This document shows positions 1 through 10,018 of a stretch of DNA of 64,000 bases, piece by piece. Source of the DNA: Pseudomonas fluorescens. Its GTDB lineage: Bacteria; Pseudomonadota; Gammaproteobacteria; Pseudomonadales; Pseudomonadaceae. The DNA is taken from NCBI RefSeq assembly GCF_018614655.1, contig NZ_JAGGOG010000013.1, forward strand, positions 124,001-188,000, given 5' to 3'. The notes beneath the pieces are model-generated. The model had not been told where the DNA came from and ran no database searches. It saw only the letters and a list, made by a program, of their open reading frames with translations. The position numbers were made by a program, and so were the translations under genes. The stretch's first letter is position 1. Each line of letters begins with the position of its first letter.

Positions 1-1012
1 TTGCCTTGGGTTTGGGCTGTGCCGGCTCACCCAGTTTGCGCCGCAGCCTTGGCAAGACCCGCAACAGGTGTTGCTGTTCAGCGGCGCTTTCCGGTGTCTG
101 CTGAGCGGCACACGCCAGCGCCAGTGCCTGGGGAAAGTCTTCCTGACGCTCCAGCACCCGAATCAACCGCGCCCGTGCCCCGGGGTAGTCGCACCCTCGG
201 TAAATCCCTTCGGCCAAGGTCAGTTCGGCCATGCGCTCGCAATGCTGACCTGCCTGGAACAGCAGCTTGCTTCGGCGCTTTTCCAGCCAGGGGTTATCGG
301 TGTCCAGGGTCGCGATCTGTTCCAGCACGGTGCTCAGCGCCTCCCCTGCCTCAAAGGCCTGTTGGCATTGATGCAGGAACAGGACCCCTTGAATGTCGTC
401 ACGACTACGCAACCCACGGGATTCGGCGCAGAACTCGACTTTTTCGTAGGTGTAGATCCCCAGATCGGCCAATACAAACTCCGACCAGTCCTGGTACAGA
501 TTGCCGAAAAACATCAGCCGCAGGCGGTCGCACAGGTCCATGACCGCGAGGCTGTAGAGCGAGTCTTCAACCTCTGGACACCACTGCTGGAAGCTGCGGC
601 TTTCAGCGAACTGCGCCGTCAACTCGGGCAACCAATCGGTCTTCTTGCCCTTGGGTTGATCGATCCAGGGTTTAAACGCCGTCAGGACTTCGCCCTTCTG
701 CAACAGCGCGAACAGCTCTTCAAACGACAACAAACCGTGCTCATCCACCCAACCCAGTTCCAGCAACGGCACGACCGCGTCTTGCGTTGGACCGATCTCG
801 TCATAATTGAGTTTGCTCAAGCGGAAATGTACCCCCTTGCGCATCACCATACGCACCAGCAGTGCCTGAGAGGCTTGCGGCAACCTGTCAAATTGCTGAA
901 TGAAATGCTTTTCATCAGGGCCCAGCAAATCGGCATAACGTTGCCCCAGCCAGTCGAGCACTTGCCGGAAGTTATGCAGGTAGTAGAAGGGGTTTTCCAG
1001 GAGATCGGGCAT
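1..1012 (-). CDS. FAN1-type VRR-NUC domain nuclease, N-terminal part (cut by window edge)
   Basis: The reverse strand reads without a stop from an ATG at 1012 to the left edge, about 337 codons. The product begins MPDLLENPFYYLHNFRQVL, and an internal stretch reads FVLADLGIYTYEKVEF. This is typical of the N-terminal DNA-binding and helical regions of bacterial FAN1 homologues. FAN1 proteins are structure-specific 5' flap nucleases that act on DNA crosslinks. The catalytic VRR-NUC domain lies at the C terminus of the family, so it would be outside this window. A plus-strand ORF of 315 codons (68-1015) is its antisense shadow. The family call rests on remembered sequence similarity of the N-terminal part only. 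Confidence 0.75.
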   Translation of the reverse strand, partial: MPDLLENPFYYLHNFRQVLDWLGQRYADLLGPDEKHFIQQFDRLPQASQALLVRMVMRKGVHFRLSKLNYDEIGPTQDAVVPLLELGWVDEHGLLSFEELFALLQKGEVLTAFKPWIDQPKGKKTDWLPELTAQFAESRSFQQWCPEVEDSLYSLAVMDLCDRLRLMFFGNLYQDWSEFVLADLGIYTYEKVEFCAESRGLRSRDDIQGVLFLHQCQQAFEAGEALSTVLEQIATLDTDNPWLEKRRSKLLFQAGQHCERMAELTLAEGIYRGCDYPGARARLIRVLERQEDFPQALALACAAQQTPESAAEQQHLLRVLPRLRRKLGEPAQPKPKA

Positions 1013-1201
1013 TAAGGACACTTGGGTAAATACTGGTTATGCATACAGATTGCCGCCTCCAGTCGGCTGTTGCAATCGGTAATAGATCAGTGGCGCACGC
1101 AACTTTTTGCATAAAAGTGATCAGATGGTGGGCGATGGCGTAATATTTGTAGCCCTAAGCCGCATCTGGCGTAGGATTTTTGAAGATTTAAGGTAAGGGT
1201 T

Positions 1202-1426
1202 ATGAACATAAAGAGCTTGAGTCTGCCACTGGTTGTGCTCACTTTCCTGGTATTGGCCGGTTGCTCGACGCAGACTGTCGTGACCTTGCAGAACGGTACC
1301 CAGTACCTGACCAAAGACACACCGAACGCCAAGACCACCGATGGTTTCTACGAGTTCACCGACATCGCCGGCAAGCGTGTGCGGGTCAAGGCTGCGGATG
1401 TGGCGACGGTGATCAAGGAAAAGTGA
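1202..1426 (+). CDS. YgdI/YgdR-family (DUF903) small lipoprotein
   Basis: A 74-residue protein with a lipoprotein signal peptide: a hydrophobic stretch at residues 5-20 ends in the lipobox LAGC, with Cys21 as the predicted lipidated residue. The mature part (VVTLQNGTQYLTKDTP, then a segment with FYEFTDIAGK) matches the small SH3-like fold of the YgdI/YgdR family of outer- or inner-membrane lipoproteins, whose role is unknown. The start is preceded by an AAGG-type ribosome site (taaggtaagggtt). It stands alone, and a REPIN directly downstream may act as its terminator. Function cannot be given beyond the family. Confidence 0.85.
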   Translation: MNIKSLSLPLVVLTFLVLAGCSTQTVVTLQNGTQYLTKDTPNAKTTDGFYEFTDIAGKRVRVKAADVATVIKEK

Positions 1427-1449
1427 TCCACTGACAACACAGGCTAAGT

Positions 1450-1536
1450 GTGGGAGCGGGCTTGCTCGCGAAAGCGGTGGTTCAGTATCAGATGTGCTGC
1501 CTGTTACACCGCTTTCGCGAGCAAGCCCGCTCCCAC
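1450..1536. repeat. REPIN (two inverted REP copies), family A
   Basis: Two inverted arms (gtgggagcgggcttgctcgc and its complement) enclose a short centre. It is nearly identical over its whole length, centre included, to the copy at 6869-6955. It lies between the convergent 3' ends of the YgdI-like gene and lipA, so it could end both transcripts. REP doublets of this kind are typical of fluorescent pseudomonads. Confidence 0.85.
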
Positions 1537-1559
1537 ATTGACCGCGTTTCAACCCCTGA

Positions 1560-3407
1560 TTAGCTAATGGCAATCCCGTCCGCCGACAGGCTGTTAAGCC
1601 CTACCCCCACCAGCGTCACCGAATCTCCACCAAAGCTGAGCACCGTATCGGCCCCCACTGCCGTGGCATGGTCGCGCACGTCATAGTGCCCGCCCACGCC
1701 GTCCACCCCCATGAACACCAGTTTGTCCGTCGCCTGGTAACCGATGATCTTGTCCTGGCCAAACTGGCCAGTGAACAGGAAGGTATTCTTGCCGCCGCCG
1801 CCCTCCATCAGGTCATTGCCGGCTCCGCCCACGAACACATCGTTACCCTTGCCGCCGATCAGTTGATCATTGCCATCCTGGCCAAACAACCAGTCACCAC
1901 CGGCATGGGCGTTGAGCACATTGTCGCCGGCATCGCCCTTGACCGATGAGGCATAGGCCTTGAGGTCCTTGCCTGCCAGCAGGCCTTGGTCGGTGACGCT
2001 ATGGGTAACGTCCTTGTTGAAGAAAAACAGATAGCTTTCCTTGCTCACCAGCGCACCGATGTCCTGGGTCATGCTGATGCCGCCATGGCTGTCGCGCACG
2101 TACAGGGTCCCTGCCCCATCGTTGGCGACATCAACGTTTTTCAGCGACTGTTGCAAGTCCAGGGTGTTGTAGCCCGAGCCACCGAGGATGATGTTATAGC
2201 CGCCACTGTCACGGAAGGTGTCATTGCCGGTGCGCCCTTCCAGGTAGTCATTGCCACTGCCCCCTTGAATCAGGTCGGCGCCGTCGCTACCAATGATAAA
2301 GGTGCTGCCCGTGTGGGCTTCGGCATTGCGGTTGAGGTCCTGCACCCAGGTATTGGCCTTCGCCGGATCCGACAGGTTGGCGACAATAATCGTCGAGTCC
2401 CGGGTGGTCAGGTCGTAGAACTTGGACTCCAGGATACGCGTCATGCCGTCGCCATAACCCGTCGGCAGATGCGTCACCCAGGTCGGAAGGTTAAGGATGG
2501 AAAACGGCAGCACATTCCACAGCGCCGAGGCGTAGTAATCGTTGAAGCTGACGATATTATCGGCAGTCGACTCGTGAGGTGCGTCGTGCACCCCGAGGGA
2601 CGACGGGTTGAACGAAGAGCCATCCAGGGCGCGGTATACCGGGTCCTGTTCATAGCCGATGTTCAATACCTTGTCGCTGGCGCTTTGAGTCGGTGAAGCG
2701 TAGGCCAGGTAGTTGGCGTCCTTGTAGAACCCCGACCATTTGTCGTTGCTCAAGTCGGCCATGCTGTTGACCGCAATGCCCCCAAGGCTGTGGCCGCTGA
2801 CCAGCACGTCCTTGCCTGTCAGGCCTTGGCTACCGGCGTAGGCGGCGACGTCCTGGAGCAAGGTGCCGAAGGCTTCGCCCGAGTAGTTTTTCGCATAGTC
2901 CTTGGGCCCGAAGGCAGACAGCAGGTCGTTGACCAGATCACCGATGGAGTCAGTGATCAGTGTCTCCCGTGGCCCCGACGTGCCGCGAAAGGCAATGCCG
3001 ATTTCCAGCAGCTTTCCGGCATCGTCGTATTTGCCCAGCACCTCCGCCTGCGCGGTGGTGTAGCCCGCTTTTTCACCAAAGAACGTCCCACGCGCATCGA
3101 CCTTGCCGTCATAGCCCAGGGTACTGGCGCTGATGGGTGTCCAACCGGCCTTTTGTACGGCATCGAGGGCGGCTTTTTCCGAGTCGGGGTTCCACGGAAC
3201 GCCCGGGATTATGCCCTGGGAATCGGTGCTGCCAAGCAACGCTTGTACCAGGGTGGCTGGCAATCCAAGGCCCAGCCCATTGTGTTGATATCCAACGGCG
3301 AAGCCGTTGTCCAGGTTGTGGTAGGAATACAACGTGATCGCCATGGCATCGGCGAACAGTGCTTTGGAGTCCTCGGTCCCGAGGTTTTTGTAGTCATAGA
3401 CACCCAT
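1560..3407 (-). CDS. lipA: Family I.3 RTX lipase / polyurethanase-type, type I secreted
   Basis: A 615-residue extracellular lipase that hydrolyses long-chain triacylglycerols; some homologues also degrade polyester polyurethane. The catalytic triad is visible at exactly the positions known for Pseudomonas family I.3 lipases: Ser207 in GHSLGG, Asp255 in YEQDP and His313 in VTHLP. The C-terminal half holds two blocks of Ca-binding GGxGxDxux nonapeptides (about 374-405 and 494-545) and ends in a hydrophobic type I secretion signal. There is no Sec signal peptide, as expected. It is the last gene of the aprX operon, so export through AprDEF is expected. The ATG at 3407 is preceded by AGAGAGG. 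It is separated from prtB by a large nested hairpin (3481-3658), which may lower its expression. Confidence 0.95.
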   Translation of the reverse strand: MGVYDYKNLGTEDSKALFADAMAITLYSYHNLDNGFAVGYQHNGLGLGLPATLVQALLGSTDSQGIIPGVPWNPDSEKAALDAVQKAGWTPISASTLGYDGKVDARGTFFGEKAGYTTAQAEVLGKYDDAGKLLEIGIAFRGTSGPRETLITDSIGDLVNDLLSAFGPKDYAKNYSGEAFGTLLQDVAAYAGSQGLTGKDVLVSGHSLGGIAVNSMADLSNDKWSGFYKDANYLAYASPTQSASDKVLNIGYEQDPVYRALDGSSFNPSSLGVHDAPHESTADNIVSFNDYYASALWNVLPFSILNLPTWVTHLPTGYGDGMTRILESKFYDLTTRDSTIIVANLSDPAKANTWVQDLNRNAEAHTGSTFIIGSDGADLIQGGSGNDYLEGRTGNDTFRDSGGYNIILGGSGYNTLDLQQSLKNVDVANDGAGTLYVRDSHGGISMTQDIGALVSKESYLFFFNKDVTHSVTDQGLLAGKDLKAYASSVKGDAGDNVLNAHAGGDWLFGQDGNDQLIGGKGNDVFVGGAGNDLMEGGGGKNTFLFTGQFGQDKIIGYQATDKLVFMGVDGVGGHYDVRDHATAVGADTVLSFGGDSVTLVGVGLNSLSADGIAIS

Positions 3408-3480
3408 GGTATTGCCTCTCTTTTGTTGGAGTTTTCGAGAAAGCTAAAACTGCATAGATCTACTGTTGGAAATACTTGAT

Positions 3481-3658
3481 GTGGGAGCGGCCCTGCTCGC
3501 GAATGCGGCTGTAGCCGCTGCCGAAGCATGAGGCTGCGATGGGCCGCGTAGCGGCCCCAAGGCGGCGGTCCTGTGGACACGCATCGCAGCCTCGTACCTC
3601 GGCAGCGGCTACAGCCGCATTCGCGAGCAAGTCGAATCGTCGCACCGCCGCTCCCACA
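3481..3658. repeat. Nested REPIN hairpin between prtB and lipA
   Basis: The outer arms are family-A REP sequence (gtgggagcggccctgctcgc near 3481; ccgctcccac at 3647-3656). The inner arms are family-B REP sequence (gtagccgctgccgaagca near 3511 and its complement near 3600-3613). One palindrome therefore sits inside the other, and the right outer arm has about 15 extra bases. The RNA could form one long hairpin inside the operon. Confidence 0.8.
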
Positions 3659-3688
3659 TTGGATCTCCTTTGTGTCAAAGGTCTGGGA

Positions 3689-6600
3689 TCAGAACGCCCA
3701 ATCCAGGCTCAACCCCACCCCGTGGATTTTCTCCCTGCTGGCCAGCAGACCGTTGTAATCAAAATTCACCCGTGCATCCTTGGTCAGCGCCAGGCTGACC
3801 CGAGCTCCTACCAATGCCGCATCACGCACCATCGACGAACTCTCGACCGAGAACGCCGTACTGTCTGATGCAAAAGCCAGGTGCCGCTCGGAGTCGGTGC
3901 TGCTCAGGTTGTGCTGCCAACCCAACGTGCCGGACACCTCCAGTTGCTGGTGATCGGTCACGTTGAAAGTTTTCAACGCGCGCAGACCCAGGGTGCTCAA
4001 CACCACGTCACGGCTGTCATCGCCCCCCTTGAGCGCGGCTGCATCGCCCTTCTCGGTGAAACCATCCATGTCCAGGTGCACGTAAGCCAGGTTGGCGAAC
4101 GGTTCCAGGGCCAGCGGTTGCAGGTTCAGGCGATAGGCCGCTTCGGTGAACACTTGAGTGGTGTGGGCATCGACCTTGGCTTTCTGCTTGCCGGACACTT
4201 CGCCGTATTGCAGTTCGCGCTTCACATCGGCGCGGTGCCAGCTGTACGTCGCACCACCGGTCAGGCGCAACGCGCCGATTTCATGCCCGGCATAAGCACC
4301 GAGGTGGTAGCTGTCCACTGACGCCCGGGAGTGAGTGCCGTCGCCCATGTTCAGCGATGTGTCGCTGTAACCCCCCACCAGACCGATTCGGGTGTCGTCA
4401 TCCAACACGCCGTCCACACCCGCCAGCATGCCGCCGATGGACGTGGTGTAGCCCGCCGTGTCGCTGCCACTGTTGGTCTTGCCCCACGCCCCCAGGGCCT
4501 TGACCCAGACGTTGCCACGGGTATCGATGGTTTGGGTGGACGTGCCCATTTCGCCTTGCTGCAAGCGTTCACCCACGGCTTCGCGCAGGTAGCGGCTGTC
4601 ATTGATCAGCGCGGTCTCCAGGGCTGGGTAGATCTCCCCGGTCAACTGCTGGAAGGCTCCTTGGGCCGACGCGGCGTTGGGCGCCAACAACAAGCTTTCA
4701 TAGACGCCATTCCCGGCACCCAGTTGCTCGACGGCAGCCGCCACCGAGCGTTGGTTATCGGTGGCGGCGACGCTGGCGAAGCTGTTGCCATTGCGGCCCA
4801 CATCCAACTGCACACCGTTGGCGGCGTAATTCAGCGTGCCACCCAGAAACAGGTAGTTGGGCAACACCGAACCGAAGCTGCCCGTAACGCCGCCAGCGGC
4901 CTGGAGAATGTTGTACTGGCGACCGATCAGGCTCTGGGCTTCAGTCTGGCTGAGCAGCGTCGGACTGTTTTCCAGGGCCAAAGTTACCGTGCCGCCGTTG
5001 AGGGTAGCCTTGCCGCCCGCGACGATGCGATCACTGCTGGTGGGTGACAGCTCCACGGCATAGGTTGAGCCTGCATCGAAGCTCACATCCCGGGCCACGT
5101 TCAAGGTGCCGATGGAGTTGCCCGGTGCCACGGTGCCGCCGCTTTTGGCCGCCAGAGAGCCGATACGTCCGGAGCCGCCGACGACACCGCTGTTGCTGAC
5201 AGTAACGTCAGAGGTGAGCGAACCATTGATCGCCAGCAGGCCTTGCTTGACTAGGGTCGGACCGCTTTAGGTATTGGTGCCGGTCAGCACCAGGGCACCA
5301 ATCCCTTGTTTGGTCAGCCCGCCGTGACCGGAGATATTGTTGCTCCATACGTCCAGTCCGCAATGCACGTCATTGCACACTCGCTGGGTCGGTTTACCGG
5401 CGTCCACCACGGCGCCAATCCCCGGCAGGTCCGCCACAAACTGACCGCTGCCATAGCCGCCGTCGATACGGAACTCCGCCGGAATATCCTCGGCGGTGAT
5501 AAACATGCCTGGGCCGTTCACTGCCTTGCCCAGGTTGATCATGCCCCAGCCGTACAGCGAGTCGATGCCGGGGGCACCGAGGTCAGTAGCCGTGGTTTTC
5601 AGGATCGTGGAGATCTGGTCGCCGCTCATGTACGGGAACCGCTCCATCAACACCGCTGCGGCACCGGCCACATGAGGGGCCGCCATGGAGGTGCCATTCT
5701 TGTTTTCCCACTCCTGCTTCATGTTCTCCAGCGTCGTGCCGTTGAACACCGAGCTGTAGATTTTGGTACCGGGCGCCGAGACGCAAAAGCTGGCGGCATA
5801 ACCGCAACGCGAGGAAAAGGTACTGATCACATAGGGGTCGCTGCTGGCGGTGTCGGGGTTCTGTTGCAAGGCCGCCACCGACAGCCAGTTGGGTGCGATG
5901 TCGGGCACAAAATACCCCAGCCCCGACATGGCATCCGGGTTGTTGCGGTTGTAGTCGTTGCCGGCGGCGAAGATGGTCAGCACACCACTGCGGGCCGTGT
6001 CGATAGCGCCTTGGTAGGCCCCGCCGGCAATGGTGCCAAGGATCGGCCGGATATTATTGAACTGCGCCTGGGCTTCATTGACCGTGAAGTTTGGGAAGGC
6101 CGGATCGCGACCGCCCTTGGCGTACTGATCACCGATACCGATGCCCCAACTGTTGTTGACGATCCGCGCACCGCTGGCCACCAGTGCGTCCCAGCCCGCT
6201 TTGTATACCGCACCGTCGTTGCCGAGGATGATCCCGTCTTCGGGGCCCGGGTCACCGTTTTCGGCGCTGATGATCTGCGCGTTGAACGCTACGCCATGCA
6301 TCGAGCCACCGTCACGGTTACCCGCCGCGATACCGCCGACGTGAGTGCCATGGTTGCCCAGCTTGCCATTGGAACCCAGGGACGGCGTGCCGTCGTAGCG
6401 GAAGGCATCGCCGGCTTTCACCGGGATATAGGGGTCGGTGTATTGGCGGATGCCTTCGGTGACAATCGTCACCACCTTGTTGGGGCTGTTGAACTCCGGA
6501 TGGGGGGCATACACCGGCTGGTCGAAGATCCCCAGCTTGACGCCCTTGCCGGTGTAGCCGGCGGCATAGGCCGTATCCGCATGCACCGCGCCCAGGCCCC

Positions 6601-6799
6601 AGTCGGCCTTGAATTCATTGCTGCGCCAACTGGCGGCATCGCCCAGTTTGCCGGTTTCAACGTAGGGTGCGGCCTGGGCGGTACCCAGGCTTGCCAGGCA
6701 ACACAGCAGCGCGCCGTATGGCACGCAGCTCAAGGCCTTGAGCGGGTAGCCCGGGCCTGTTGACGGGGCGGTGTGTAACCCTCGGTTTTTTACGTTCAC
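3689..6799 (-). pseudogene. prtB: Subtilisin-like autotransporter interrupted by one in-frame TAA
   Basis: One reading frame runs from a GTG at 6799 (AAGGAAGG seven bases upstream) to a stop at 3689, about 1036 codons, except for a single TAA at 5267-5269. The 5' part (510 codons) holds a signal peptide and an S8 serine protease passenger with Asp (KLGIFDQP), His (NHGTHVGG) and Ser (NGTSMAAPHVAG) motifs. The part after the stop holds the passenger-associated linker and the 12-strand autotransporter beta-domain ending in F. The paralogue prtA reads GDNTYRGATTV where this gene reads GTNT-stop-SGPTLV, so a Tyr codon became TAA. No frameshift is seen. The upstream fragment would be a protease without its outer-membrane pore and so would probably stay in the periplasm or be degraded. 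Sequencing error or readthrough remain possible. Confidence 0.85.
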
Positions 6800-6868
6800 G
6801 GTGACCTTCCTTAGTTTTTTATTGCATTTGTGGTGAATCACTTCTCTTTCGAACACCGGCGGCTGAGT

Positions 6869-6955
6869 GTGGGAGCGGGCTTGCTCGCGAAGGAGGTGGT
6901 TCAGTACCAGATGTGCTACCTGTTACACCGCTTTCGCGAGCAAGCCCGCTCCCAC
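6869..6955. repeat. REPIN between prtA and prtB, family A
   Basis: Inverted arms gtgggagcgggcttgctcgc and complement. The centre differs from the 1450-1536 copy at only a few positions (for example cagtaccagatgtgctacc against cagtatcagatgtgctgcc). The two copies therefore match as whole units, which indicates recent duplication of the doublet. Confidence 0.85.
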
Positions 6956-6989
6956 ACAAGCCCTCCCACATTTGATCCGTGGTTCAGGT

Positions 6990-9947
6990 TCAGAACTGCC
7001 AGTTCAGGCTCAAACCCACGCCCTGGTTCTTCTCCCGGCCACCCAACTGGCCGTTGTAATCCAGATTGACTCGCGTGGTTTTGCTCAACGCCAGGCTCGC
7101 CTGCACACCTACCAATGCGGCATCGCGCAGCAACGGCGAACTTTCAACCGCGAACGACGGACCACCGGCAACAAACGCCAGGTGCTCTTCGGACTCGACG
7201 GCGCTGAGGCTGTGCTGCCAGCCCAACGAACCGGATACGTCCAATTGTTGATGGTCATTGAGGTTGAAGGTTTTCAGGGCACGCAGGCCCAGGGTGCTCA
7301 GTACCGCGTCGCGGCGATCGCTGCCGCGCTCAAGGGCGGCGGCATCACCTTTTTCGTGGAAGCTGTCGCTGTCCAGGTGCACATACGCCAGGTTGGCGAA
7401 GGGTTCCAGGGCCAGCGCTTGCAGGTTCAAGCGGTAGGCGGCCTCGGTGAAGAGTTGGACGCTACGGGCATCCAGCTTGGCCTTCTGCTTGCCGCTGACT
7501 TCGCCGTACTGCAAGTCCCGTTTGACGTCGCCACGATGCCAGCTGTAGGCACCGCCGACGCTCAGGCGCCAGTTGCCCAACTCATGCCCGGCATAAGCGC
7601 CGAGGTGATAGCTGTCGATGGACGCCGACGAATGCGTGCCGCTGCCCATGCTCAGGGAACTGTCGCTATAGCCGGCCACCAGGCCGATGCGGGTCTGTTC
7701 GTCCAGCGCACCGTCGACACCCGCCAGCATGCCGCCGATGGAGCTGGTGTAGCCGGCGGTTTCGCTGCGGCTGTCGGTCTTGCCCCAGGCGCCCAGGGCC
7801 TTGACCCAGACGTTGCTCTCACCTGTTACCGGCGTATGGCGCAGGCGCTCGCCCACTGCATCCCGCAGGTGACGGCTGTCATTGATCAGCACCGCGCCAA
7901 TCGCCGGGTAGATTTCCCCGGACAACTGCTGGAAGCCCTGCTGCGCCGACGCTACAGAATCCGAACGCAGCACGCTTTCATACACCGGGTTGCCCGCACC
8001 CAATTGTTCGGCAGCAGCAGCCACGTTGCGCTGATTGCGGGTCGCGCCCACGCTGGCGAAACTGGCGCCGTTGCGGCCGATGTCCAGTTGCACGGCGCTG
8101 GCGGCATAGTTGAGGGTGCCGCCGAGGAACAGGTAATTGGGCAGTACCGCACCAAACTGCCCTTGTATCCCACCTGCGGCCTGGAGGATGTTGTATTGCC
8201 GGCCAATCAGGCTTTGGGCTTCGGTCTGGCTGAGCAAGGTTGGGCTATTTTCCAATGCCAGGGTCACGGTGCCGCCGCCCAGTACGGCCTTGCCACCGGC
8301 AACAATGCGGTCGCTGCTGGTTGGTGTCAGTTCCACCGCATAGGTGGATCCCGCCGCGAGATTGACGTCACCGGCGACCTGCAAGGTGCCCACCGAGTTT
8401 CCCGGTGCCACGGTGCCGCCGCTGTTGGCGGTCAGCGAGGCGATACGGCCGGAGCCACCCAAAGTACCGCTGTCATTGACGGTGACCGCCGACGTCAGCG
8501 AGCCGTTTACCGCCAGCAATCCACCGTTGACTGTGGTGGCGCCGCGATAAGTGTTGTCGCCGGTCAGCACCAGCGTGCCGGCGCCCGACTTGATCAGGCT
8601 GCCCTGATAAATACGCTGCGCTGCAGCGGCATCCCGCGCACTGCCGACGGCGTAATCGGTCTTGTCCTGCTGACTGGCGTTGGCACCGACGCCATTTTCC
8701 CAGCCTTTGTCTTTCAAGGTTTGCTGCCAGGCCGTGTGTTCGGCGCTGTCTTCGGTTTGACGCTGAATCAGCGCCTTGTCGGAGATTGCGTTGCTCCACA
8801 CATCGCCCTGCCCGGCCGCCAGGGTGTAATCCGTTGGCCCCAGCAGTTGACCAGGCCCGTGCATCGCCCGGCCCAAGTCCGGCACGCCCCAGCCGACCTT
8901 GGTGTTCGGCGCATCAGTGATTGATCCATCCAGCTGTGTGGCCGTAGTCAGCAGCACCTGCAACGCCTGCTCGTTGTTCATGTAAGGGTAGCGCTCCATC
9001 ACCAGCGCCAAGGCGCCAGTGGCATGGGGCGCCGACATTGAGGTGCCGGATTTAACCCCATAACCGCCATCCGGAACGGTGCTGTTGATCAGCGCGCCCG
9101 GCGTGGAAATGCACCAATACTTGGCGATGCCGCACTGGTTGTATTTCTGGTTATTGGCCTTGTCCAGGCCCGACACCGCCAGCCAATGACCTTCCAGCTC
9201 CGGCTGGAAATACGGCAGTGCCGAGCGCACGCTGGCATTGGCATAACCGCTGTTGCCGGCGCTGAACACGTTGATCACACCGGCCTTGGCCACGTCGGCG
9301 GCAGAATCCAGCCAAGTGCCCTGGTTGTAGTGCTGGGCATAAGCGGCATGCAGGTCGCCCAATGTCTGGTAGCTGACGTCCTTGGGCTGGCTGCCCCAAC
9401 TGTTGTTGATCGCCCGCACGCCCGAATCCACCAGGGCGCTGTACACCGCCTTGAAGTACTTGGGGTCCGGGGTCGGGCCAAACAGAAAGCTGTCGTTGGC
9501 GTTGGTATTACCGACGTAGATCTGTGCGTTGTACGCCACGCCGTGCATGCCGACGCCATCACGGGCCGCGCCCATGGTGCCGGTAACGTGGGTGCCGTGG
9601 GAGTCGTTGTTGGGGTTGAGTGCGCCGGTGGTGCTGAACGGACTGCCATTGACGTAAGTGCCCGTGGCGGTGACGGCGTGATAACGGTCCTTCGACGCTT
9701 CAGGATGGTTGGGGTCGAAGCCCGAGTCCAGGGCGCCGATCTTCACCCCGCTGCCGGTGATGCCGGCAGCGTAGGCTTCGTTAGCTTTCATGCGGTCCAG
9801 GCCCCAGTCACTCTGGTATTCAGGGGAGCGCCAACTGGTGGGGTTGCCCAACAGACCGGTCTCGGCGTACTGCGCGTTAGCCGCAACGGACAACAGCAGC
9901 AAGGAGCCGGCGGTCAAGGGTTTGAAGCGACGTGGTTGGATGATCAT
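6990..9947 (-). CDS. prtA: Subtilisin-like serine protease autotransporter
   Basis: A 985-residue type Va secreted serine protease. An ATG at 9947 (MIIQPRRFKPL, signal peptide ending at NAQYAETG) is preceded by AAGGAC five bases upstream. It is preferred over the longer open frame to 10088, which runs into the REPIN. The S8 protease domain shows Asp in KIGALDSGFD, His in DSHGTHVTG and Ser in SGTSMSAPHATG. A passenger-associated transport repeat follows (LVLTGDNTYRGATTVNGGLL). Next comes a C-terminal autotransporter beta-barrel of roughly 280 residues ending LNWQF. It lies between aprF and its damaged paralogue prtB, with REPINs on both sides. Such autotransporters are part of the aprX-lipA operon of fluorescent pseudomonads; their substrate is not known to me. 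Confidence 0.92.
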   Translation of the reverse strand: MIIQPRRFKPLTAGSLLLLSVAANAQYAETGLLGNPTSWRSPEYQSDWGLDRMKANEAYAAGITGSGVKIGALDSGFDPNHPEASKDRYHAVTATGTYVNGSPFSTTGALNPNNDSHGTHVTGTMGAARDGVGMHGVAYNAQIYVGNTNANDSFLFGPTPDPKYFKAVYSALVDSGVRAINNSWGSQPKDVSYQTLGDLHAAYAQHYNQGTWLDSAADVAKAGVINVFSAGNSGYANASVRSALPYFQPELEGHWLAVSGLDKANNQKYNQCGIAKYWCISTPGALINSTVPDGGYGVKSGTSMSAPHATGALALVMERYPYMNNEQALQVLLTTATQLDGSITDAPNTKVGWGVPDLGRAMHGPGQLLGPTDYTLAAGQGDVWSNAISDKALIQRQTEDSAEHTAWQQTLKDKGWENGVGANASQQDKTDYAVGSARDAAAAQRIYQGSLIKSGAGTLVLTGDNTYRGATTVNGGLLAVNGSLTSAVTVNDSGTLGGSGRIASLTANSGGTVAPGNSVGTLQVAGDVNLAAGSTYAVELTPTSSDRIVAGGKAVLGGGTVTLALENSPTLLSQTEAQSLIGRQYNILQAAGGIQGQFGAVLPNYLFLGGTLNYAASAVQLDIGRNGASFASVGATRNQRNVAAAAEQLGAGNPVYESVLRSDSVASAQQGFQQLSGEIYPAIGAVLINDSRHLRDAVGERLRHTPVTGESNVWVKALGAWGKTDSRSETAGYTSSIGGMLAGVDGALDEQTRIGLVAGYSDSSLSMGSGTHSSASIDSYHLGAYAGHELGNWRLSVGGAYSWHRGDVKRDLQYGEVSGKQKAKLDARSVQLFTEAAYRLNLQALALEPFANLAYVHLDSDSFHEKGDAAALERGSDRRDAVLSTLGLRALKTFNLNDHQQLDVSGSLGWQHSLSAVESEEHLAFVAGGPSFAVESSPLLRDAALVGVQASLALSKTTRVNLDYNGQLGGREKNQGVGLSLNWQF

Positions 9948-10018
9948 GAAAAGTCCTTGTTTTCTTATTGTTAAAACACGCTGTGGTGCTGAATTTGTTC
10001 TGTGGCGAGCGGGCGTTT

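Noticed and set aside
68..1015. Plus-strand frame of 315 codons at the left edge
   Set aside because: The reverse strand is open from 1012 to the edge and reads as a FAN1-type protein.
5306..8924. Long plus-strand frames (5306-6763, 6867-8924) opposite prtB and prtA
   Set aside because: Low-complexity His/Gln/Ala-rich translations typical of shadows. The minus strand carries protease motifs and beta-barrels.
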